Shown here piece after piece: positions 8,857 to 12,778 of a stretch of 12,778 bases of DNA (position 1 is the first letter of the stretch; each line of letters opens with the position of its first letter). The notes beneath the pieces are model-generated. The model searched no databases, was not told where the DNA came from, and saw only the letters and a list, made by a program, of their open reading frames with translations. Where the stretch lies: NCBI GenBank assembly GCA_026785645.1, contig JAJAZM010000184.1:1-12778 (forward strand), in the 5' to 3' direction. The translations under genes and the position numbers were made by a program. This DNA comes from Sphingomonas bacterium (lineage in GTDB: Bacteria > Pseudomonadota > Alphaproteobacteria > Sphingomonadales > Sphingomonadaceae).

Positions 8857-9422
8857 TCGGCGAGGCGCAGCGCGACGTCGCTCATGAAGCGCGCGTCATC
8901 GCCCGCCGCGAGCCAGTCGGCTTCCGCCGCGATCGCACCAAGCAGGTCGCTCAGATCGTCCATCTCGCTCTTGGCATAATTGCCGAGCACCCAGCGGACG
9001 ACCCGGTCCTTGTGACCGGGATGGCCGATCCCGATCCGCACGCGGCGGAAATCGGGGCCAAGGCTGGCGTCGATCGAGCGCAGGCCGTTGTGGCCAGCAG
9101 TGCTTCCGCCGGTCTTCACCTTGACCTTGAACGGCAACAGATCGAGCTCGTCGTGGAAGGCGGTCAGCGCGCCTGGCTCAAGCCGGTAGAAGCGAAGCGC
9201 CTGCTGCACCGCGTCGCCGCTGTCGTTCATGAAGGTCTGCGGCTTCATCAGCAGCACGCGCTTGCCGCCGATCGCGCCTTCGCTGATCAGGCTGCGGAAT
9301 TTCTTGGTCCACGGGCCGAACCCATGCATGTCGGCCAGCACGTCGGCGATGATGAAGCCGACGTTGTGGCGGTGGAGCGCATATTGAGTGCCCGGATTGC
9401 CGAGACCTGCCCAGATTTGCAT
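8853..9422 (-). CDS. pth: Peptidyl-tRNA hydrolase
   Basis: This 189-residue cytoplasmic enzyme releases peptides from tRNAs that drop off ribosomes prematurely, so that the tRNA can be reused; it is normally essential. All the key residues are visible: Asn9 in GLGNPG, catalytic His19 in HRHNVGF, Asn66 in KPQTFMNDSG, Asp91 in FHDELDL, and Asn112 in GGSTAGHNGL. The length matches bacterial Pth. The ATG at 9422 has an AAGGA ribosome site about 7 bases upstream, inside a short duplicated segment. The gene lies downstream of rplY, as in many Proteobacteria, but an intrinsic terminator stands between the two. Its stop codon overlaps that of the convergent oxygenase gene. Expression therefore depends on read-through or a weak local promoter. 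Confidence 0.98.
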   Translation of the reverse strand: MQIWAGLGNPGTQYALHRHNVGFIIADVLADMHGFGPWTKKFRSLISEGAIGGKRVLLMKPQTFMNDSGDAVQQALRFYRLEPGALTAFHDELDLLPFKVKVKTGGSTAGHNGLRSIDASLGPDFRRVRIGIGHPGHKDRVVRWVLGNYAKSEMDDLSDLLGAIAAEADWLAAGDDARFMSDVALRLAD

Positions 9423-9454
9423 GAAGCGTCCTTGAAAGAAGCGCGTCCTTCAAA
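9423..9454 (-). repeat. Tandem imperfect repeat covering the pth ribosome-binding site
   Basis: The plus-strand copies GAAGCGTCCTTGAAA (9423-9437) and GAAGCGCGTCCTTCAAA (9438-9454) are adjacent. They differ by a 2-base insertion and one substitution. On the pth strand each copy contains AAGGACGC, so the leader carries two Shine-Dalgarno-like sequences, and only the nearer one is well spaced. TTGAA and TTCAA segments could also pair around the distal copy. Confidence 0.55.
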
Positions 9455-9486
9455 CAAAAACGCCCACCCCGCAAGCGGGATGGGCG
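9451..9486 (-). terminator. Rho-independent terminator after rplY
   Basis: On the minus strand CGCCCATCCCG (9486-9476), loop CTTG and CGGGGTGGGCG (9471-9461) form an 11-bp stem. It is perfect once one U-G wobble is allowed. TTTTTGTTTG (9460-9451) follows directly. It sits about 32 bases after the rplY stop and about 30 bases before the pth ATG. It should end most rplY transcripts, so pth would be expressed at a lower level. Confidence 0.9.
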
Positions 9487-9517
9487 CGGTTGTTGCGTGG
9501 CGATGGAAGCGGAAGGC

Positions 9518-10198
9518 TTAGCCTTCGCTGCCACCCTCGTCGGCGTTGCCGCCGTCGGCCTCGCCATCTTCGTCACCGACGGTCGGGACATCGCCGGCTT
9601 CGGTCGAGCTATCGCTTTCTTCCGACTTCATCGCCGACGGGGCGACGAGAGTGCAGATGGTGAAGTCGCGATCCTCGATCGTCGATTTGGCGCCCTTGGG
9701 CAGCTTGACCTGGCTGATGTGCACCGAATCGCCGATGTCGAGGCCGGTCAGATCGATGTGGATCTCGCCCGGAATCTCGGCCGCGTCGCAGGTCAGCTCG
9801 AGCTCGTGACGGACGATGTTGAGCACGCCGCCACGCTTCAGGCCCGGCGAGGCTTCTTCATTGTCGAACCGCACCGGCACACCGACGGTGACCGTGCTAT
9901 GCTCGCCGATGCGCAGGAAATCGACATGGATCGGCCGGCTCGACACCGGATGGAATTGCACGTCCTTGGGGAGCGTGCGGTGGCTCTTGCCGCCGGCGTC
10001 GACCATCACGACGCTGTTCATGAAATGGCCGGTCGACAGCATCTTGGCGAGGCTCTTCTCGTCAACATGCACCGACAGCGGGGTCTTCTTGTCGCCGTAA
10101 ATCACGGCAGGCACCCGTCCACTGCGACGCAGTTCACGGGAGGCTCCCTTGCCAGCCCGTTCGCGTTGCTCGGCGGGCAGCGTTAGCTGTTCGCTCAT
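9518..10198 (-). CDS. rplY: 50S ribosomal protein L25/general stress protein Ctc
   Basis: The 226-residue protein is the long L25/Ctc (TL5) form, which binds 5S rRNA in the large ribosomal subunit. The N-terminal L25 domain (about 4-95) has the typical opening QRERAGKGASRELRRSGRVP (11-30) followed by AVIYG. The C-terminal TL5-type beta domain (about 100-187) includes GVPVRF and GGVLNIVRHELEL. The tail (about 191-226) is very acidic and Gly/Ser-rich; such tails vary in alphaproteobacteria. The frame extends to 10252, but the ATG at 10198 is preceded by GAAGGAA at good spacing and matches the family start. A promoter and a structured leader lie upstream, and a strong terminator follows. The gene precedes pth. 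Confidence 0.97.
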   Translation of the reverse strand: MSEQLTLPAEQRERAGKGASRELRRSGRVPAVIYGDKKTPLSVHVDEKSLAKMLSTGHFMNSVVMVDAGGKSHRTLPKDVQFHPVSSRPIHVDFLRIGEHSTVTVGVPVRFDNEEASPGLKRGGVLNIVRHELELTCDAAEIPGEIHIDLTGLDIGDSVHISQVKLPKGAKSTIEDRDFTICTLVAPSAMKSEESDSSTEAGDVPTVGDEDGEADGGNADEGGSEG

Positions 10199-10330
10199 TG
10201 TGTTATTCCTTCGTAGCTTTCGTTGAGGGCCTGATTCACGCCCTCGGTGCAAGCGCTGCGCGCTTTACCTCGAACGATCAGGACCCTGATGCCCCGCCAC
10301 GCCTCCAGGGATGACCATGGGTGGGCAAGC
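10199..10330 (-). promoter_or_regulatory. Structured 5' leader of rplY
   Basis: The proposed promoter gives a leader of about 130 nt. It contains two perfect inverted repeats: AAGCGC-TGC-GCGCTT (10251-10265) and GAGGGC-N9-GCCCTC (10225-10245). The second ends about 12 bases before the ribosome site. A further pairing, CCCTG with CAGGG, is possible near 10284-10310. L25 binds 5S rRNA, so autoregulation through a mimic in the leader is conceivable. That is inference, and I do not recognise a known riboswitch. Confidence 0.45.
10265..10318 (-). other. Possible 17-codon leader ORF upstream of rplY
   Basis: An ATG at 10318 opens a 17-residue frame (MVIPGGVAGHQGPDRSR) ending in TAA at 10267-10265. 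It lies wholly in the rplY leader and stops at the base of the first hairpin. It has no Shine-Dalgarno sequence and would begin about 10 nt after the expected RNA start. It could be a leader peptide or chance. Confidence 0.15.
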
Positions 10331-10335
10331 GCGCG

Positions 10336-10364
10336 CCTATAGGGAATCGGGCTCGCGCTGGCAA
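10336..10364 (-). promoter_or_regulatory. rplY: Sigma70-like promoter of rplY
   Basis: On the minus strand TTGCCA (10364-10359) and TATAGG (10341-10336) are separated by exactly 17 bases. This is the best -35/-10 pair between the GumN-like gene stop and rplY. Transcription would begin near 10329, leaving a leader of about 130 nt. Confidence 0.65.
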
Positions 10365-10377
10365 GTTTGGGCAATCC

Positions 10378-11277
10378 CTAATGGATGCGGGTTGCGGTCA
10401 AGCCGTGGCGGCTGAGCTTGCGCTGGAGGCTGTCGCGACCGATCAGATGGCCGGTGCCGACCGCGACGAACACCGTCCCGGGTCGCTCCATCCGCTCGGC
10501 AATCACCCGCGCCCAATTGCGGTTGCGATCGACAAACAGCCGCTGATAAGTCCCCGGCGACTGGGCTTCGAGAGTTCCAAGGACCGCCGCGATTCTCGAT
10601 CCGTCGCCGCGTTTCCACGCCGAACGCATGTCGAGCAACAGCTGTTTCACGTCCGGCTGGGGGGATGTGACGACAGTGTGCGGCGCTGGCGCAGTGGCGC
10701 GCAGGGTCGCGAACATGTTGATCTGGAAATCGAAGCTTTCGAGCCCGTCGACCAATTTGCCTTCAGCATCGGCGATGCGGCGCAGGACGGCATCGGCACC
10801 GCGCTCGACCGACAGGCCGGCCGACGTTCCAGCGGCCATCGTCGCGCCCGCCGAACTTGCCATTGACCCGCTTCGGCCGCTGGCGATGACCGGCGCGCCA
10901 ACCACGGCCGGTGCCGTCAGCGAATGGCGCGACAGGGTCGCGAACAATTCCACCGGGTCGCTCGGGACGATCGTTTCGAGCACCAACTCGTCGGCGGCAT
11001 CGAACGCGGCGCGGATGTTGCGCGCAAACCAGTCGGTGCGCTCATCGAGCGCGTGAAACGTGCCGAACAAGTAGATGGTGGTGTCGGCATCGCTCAGCAC
11101 CCACAAGGCGGGCTGTTCGATTGGGGCCGGTGCGGCGCTGATGTCGATTGTGGGGACCGCTGCGGCGGGAATGGCGAAGACCATCGCAAGGATCGCCGCG
11201 AGCAGCCACCGGCCATGTCGAATGGCCTTGGCAGAGCGGGCGTGAAGCGCCCTCGGGATTCCCAGTCGTTGCTGCAC
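10378..11277 (-). CDS. TraB/GumN family protein, divergent paralogue
   Basis: This 299-residue protein of the TraB/GumN family (PF01963) has a hydrophobic segment at about 23-40 ending in AIPAAA. That is a probable signal peptide with a long basic n-region. The two family GxxH motifs are present: LFGTFHAL with Gly72/His75, and VAVGTGHLIG with Gly274/His277. DGLESFDFQ (177-185) matches the GLET segment. The region 118-156 is a Ser/Gly/Ala/Val-rich stretch with no family signature, where the neighbouring paralogue has an ordered segment containing ETWAGAF; part of the fold seems lost or replaced. The GTG at 11277 was chosen for its GGGGGGG ribosome site 6 bases upstream. An in-frame ATG at 11301 has no good site. 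Family members have been proposed to be metal-dependent peptidases or signalling proteins; the biochemical role here is unknown. The second paralogue lies upstream on the same strand. Confidence 0.85.
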   Translation of the reverse strand: MQQRLGIPRALHARSAKAIRHGRWLLAAILAMVFAIPAAAVPTIDISAAPAPIEQPALWVLSDADTTIYLFGTFHALDERTDWFARNIRAAFDAADELVLETIVPSDPVELFATLSRHSLTAPAVVGAPVIASGRSGSMASSAGATMAAGTSAGLSVERGADAVLRRIADAEGKLVDGLESFDFQINMFATLRATAPAPHTVVTSPQPDVKQLLLDMRSAWKRGDGSRIAAVLGTLEAQSPGTYQRLFVDRNRNWARVIAERMERPGTVFVAVGTGHLIGRDSLQRKLSRHGLTATRIH

Positions 11278-11291
11278 ATTGACCCCCCCGG
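11278..11291 (-). promoter_or_regulatory. Ribosome-binding site that decides the GTG start of the first GumN-like gene
   Basis: On the minus strand a run of seven G lies 5-6 bases before the GTG at 11277 (CCGGGGGGGTCAAT-GTG). The upstream in-frame ATG at 11301 and TTG at 11334 have no comparable site. The same G-run style serves the TonB receptor and oxygenase B genes in this window. Confidence 0.55.
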
Positions 11292-11339
11292 GTTGGTGCA
11301 TGTCTACTGTGAGTCCCGAGTATCGCCCCGTCAAGCTTA

Positions 11340-11369
11340 GGTTGGGTTAACGTCTCGACCAACCGGTTG
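11340..11369. repeat. GGTTGG/CCAACC inverted-repeat cluster between the GumN-like genes
   Basis: GGTTGG (11340-11345) pairs with CCAACC (11359-11364) across 13 bases. The latter overlaps a perfect 10-bp palindrome, CAACCGGTTG (11360-11369). Another GGTTGG lies at 11291-11296. There is no T-tract in the minus direction after the stem, so a normal intrinsic terminator is unlikely; an operator or chance remain possible. Confidence 0.35.
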
Positions 11370-11380
11370 ATTTATTCACC

Positions 11381-12271
11381 TTATTGGACGCGCTTCACCT
11401 TGTAGCCGCTCTTCTTGAGCATGTTGATCACCGAATCGTCGCCCGCCAGATGCCCCGCGCCGACCGCGACCATCGTCGTTCCCGGCTGGGCCAGGCGCCG
11501 CTGGAGCCAGACGTTCCAATTGGCATTGCGCTTGCGCAGCAGATTCTCGCGAAGATCGGGGGAATCGGCCAGTTCGCGATTGAACGCCTCGCCCATCGCG
11601 TTGACGTCGCCGCGGGTCCACACGCCGAGCATCTCGGCGAATTGCGCGCGACCCTTGGCCGGATCGTCGAGCACGCTTTCGAGGAATTTGCGCTGCGCCG
11701 CTTCGGGCAGCGTGTCGAAGAAACCGAACTGCTCGGCATTGGTCTCAAGCTGGCCGATCGGCTTCTTGGCGGTGGTGAATTCGGTCTTGAGCGAGGTTTC
11801 GACGCCCGAGGCGGGATCGAGCCCGAGCTCCTTCATCGTCACGCCGAGGAGGATGAACGCCCCGGCCCAGGTTTCGAGCTTGTCGAGCACCGCCATCGGC
11901 ACGCCCGACTTGGTCGCGACCGCAGACAATGCCGTGCGTTTGTCGGCGGGAACGCGGTCGAGCAACGGCGGCAGATTGGGGCTGACCGCCATGCGCATCA
12001 TCGCCTGCGCCGCCGCCGCCGGATTGGCTTCGTCGATCACCGTCTCGACCACCAGGTCCGACGCGCTGATCGCGGCCTGATTGAACTTGGCGGTCCGCCA
12101 TTCGGTGCCCTTGGGCAGCAGATGGATGGTGCCGAACAGATAGATGGTGGTGTCCTTGTCGGACAATTTCCACATCGCCGGCTTGGCCGCCGGCGCCTTT
12201 GCGGCGAGCGGCGAGAAAGCGAGCGTGGCGGCGACGAACGCTGCTGCGGTACGGGTGAGGAATTTACGCAT
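11381..12271 (-). CDS. TraB/GumN family protein, canonical paralogue
   Basis: The protein has 296 residues, the normal family length. A signal peptide, MRKFLTRTAAAFVAATLAFS, with cleavage near PLAAKA, suggests a periplasmic or surface site. The first GxxH motif is YLFGTIHLLP (Gly47/His50) and the last is VAVGAGHLAGDDS (Gly271/His274). Between them are KLETWAGAF (131-139), ASGVETSL (154-161), IGQLETNAEQFGFF (172-185) and RKRNANW (246-252), all typical. The ATG at 12271 has AGGAG 8 bases upstream. The first 8 bases, ATGCGTAA, include the stop codon of the XRE regulator gene, so the two are probably co-transcribed and translationally coupled. The paralogue is 103 bases downstream. GumN is named from the Xanthomonas gum cluster, but no exopolysaccharide genes are visible here, so a polymer role should not be inferred. 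Confidence 0.92.
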   Translation of the reverse strand: MRKFLTRTAAAFVAATLAFSPLAAKAPAAKPAMWKLSDKDTTIYLFGTIHLLPKGTEWRTAKFNQAAISASDLVVETVIDEANPAAAAQAMMRMAVSPNLPPLLDRVPADKRTALSAVATKSGVPMAVLDKLETWAGAFILLGVTMKELGLDPASGVETSLKTEFTTAKKPIGQLETNAEQFGFFDTLPEAAQRKFLESVLDDPAKGRAQFAEMLGVWTRGDVNAMGEAFNRELADSPDLRENLLRKRNANWNVWLQRRLAQPGTTMVAVGAGHLAGDDSVINMLKKSGYKVKRVQ

Positions 12272-12515
12272 GGGAAGCACTCCTAGGGTGAGAAAGATTA
12301 ACGGAGTTTGAGCAAGGCCCAGGCACCTCATCCAGAAAAATCTGTTCGATCGATTGGTCGAACAATCGGGCAATCTTGAACGCCAGCGGCAGCGACGGGT
12401 CGTACTTGCCGGTCTCGATCGCATTGACCGCCTGGCGCGACACGTCGAGGTGCCCGGCAAGCTCCGCCTGGCTCCAGCCGCGTTCGGCGCGCAAGATTTT
12501 CAGGCGATTCTCCAA
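12264..12515 (-). CDS. Small XRE-family HTH transcriptional regulator
   Basis: The 83-residue protein is almost entirely one Cro/C1-type helix-turn-helix. RLKILRAERGWSQAELAGHL (4-23) carries helices 1-2, DVSRQAVNAIETGKYDPSLP (24-43) includes the recognition helix, and LAFKIARLFDQSIEQIFLDE (44-63) closes the fold. This is the short, 65-70 residue type that binds DNA as a dimer. Residues 65-83 form an unusual tail with no recognised signature. The start is a TTG at 12515; an in-frame TAA 15 bases upstream excludes a longer form, and AAGG lies about 10 bases before the TTG. The stop overlaps the start of the GumN-like gene by 8 bases. It probably controls its own operon through the repeats upstream. 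The ligand or signal is unknown. Confidence 0.9.
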   Translation of the reverse strand: MENRLKILRAERGWSQAELAGHLDVSRQAVNAIETGKYDPSLPLAFKIARLFDQSIEQIFLDEVPGPCSNSVNLSHPRSASHA

Positions 12516-12639
12516 GTCAGCCGTGCCTTACTTTGTGTCAGTGAAACATTACATAAGGATTAGCGCGGTGATGTCAACTACACCTTACATTTTGCCGCGT
12601 GGCTTGACCCTCCGGAGCCGCGCACTCTAGGGCGCTGGG
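12516..12639. promoter_or_regulatory. Divergent regulatory region between the XRE gene and glyQ
   Basis: On the minus strand a consensus TTGACA (12577-12572) lies 18 bases before TGTAAT (12553-12548), a strong promoter for the XRE operon. The leader to the TTG start would be about 25 nt. Partly repeated blocks ATGTAAGGTGTAGTTGACA (12590-12572) and ATGTAATGTTTCACTGACA flank the spacer. TAAGG-type words recur as GTAAGG near the ribosome site and in inverted form as CCTTA. They are candidate operators for autoregulation. No clear glyQ promoter was found; TTGACC at 12604-12609 lacks a convincing -10. Confidence 0.6.
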
Positions 12640-12778
12640 GTGGCCGACGCGCTTTCCTTCCAGGATCTTATCCTCACGCTCCACCATTATTGGGGGGAGC
12701 GCGATTGCGTCATCCTCCAGCCCTACGACCTGGAAATGGGGGCGGGGACGTTCCACCCGGCGACGGTGCTCCGCGCAC
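12640..12778 (+). CDS. glyQ: Glycyl-tRNA synthetase alpha subunit, N-terminal part (cut by window end)
   Basis: Forty-six codons lie inside the window. The translation MADALSFQDLILTLHHYWGE (first 20 residues), then CVILQPYDLEMGAGTFHPAT (23-42), is the strongly conserved start of bacterial GlyQ. This is the catalytic alpha chain of the alpha2-beta2 enzyme that charges tRNA-Gly. The QPYD and GAGTFHPAT segments are invariant-type motifs of the class II active-site domain. The start is GTG at 12640, with AGGG at 12629-12632 as ribosome site, 7 bases before. glyS would be expected next, outside the window. The gene diverges from the XRE regulator. Confidence 0.95.
   Translation, partial: MADALSFQDLILTLHHYWGERDCVILQPYDLEMGAGTFHPATVLRA

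Noticed and set aside
11384..12286. Plus-strand frame of 300 codons opposite the canonical GumN-like gene
   Set aside because: It is antisense to a gene with signal peptide, GxxH motifs and ribosome site; its own translation is Arg/His/Gly-rich without domains.
12272..12460. Upstream extension of the canonical GumN-like gene
   Set aside because: The extension is the XRE gene read in another frame; the signal peptide and AGGAG site place the start at 12271.

Overview
This high-GC window reads as a chromosomal segment of an alphaproteobacterium, most likely a member of the Sphingomonadales. The call rests on three things: a TonB-dependent receptor of the type found beside TPR-sulfotransferases, paired TraB/GumN-family proteins, and an L25/Ctc-Pth-YchF housekeeping set. 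It holds 12 protein-coding genes. Two are cut by the window edges: the receptor on the left and glyQ on the right. I found no tRNA or rRNA gene, CRISPR array or insertion sequence. No gene-free stretch exceeds 300 bases.

Left part (1-4427, all minus strand): ychF is followed after only 6 bases by a TPR-sulfotransferase that starts with GTG. After a further 90-base gap comes a TonB-dependent outer-membrane receptor, whose C-terminus lies outside the window. Centre (4513-8856): a plus-strand block holds an exported beta-lactamase-fold serine hydrolase and a MASE1-PAS-GGDEF diguanylate cyclase. Next come two paralogous 2OG-Fe(II) oxygenases (TIGR02466/PF13759 type) arranged head to head.

Right part (8853-12515, minus strand): rplY (L25/Ctc) and pth are separated by a clear intrinsic terminator. 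rplY has a good sigma70-like promoter and a leader of about 130 nt with two perfect hairpins. Upstream are two tandem TraB/GumN-family genes. The first of these to be transcribed overlaps by 8 bases a small XRE regulator gene. Its promoter region faces glyQ, which begins at 12640 on the plus strand.

The housekeeping genes (YchF, Pth, L25, GlyQ) serve translation. rplY, pth and ychF lie in the same order and orientation but are split by about 4.4 kb of accessory genes. The most interesting accessory set is the receptor, the sulfotransferase and the two oxygenases, which could form one modification-plus-uptake function; that link is inference. No wholly new system is proven by the sequence. The best leads are this gene set, the rplY leader, the XRE-GumN overlap, and one GumN paralogue with an atypical middle.
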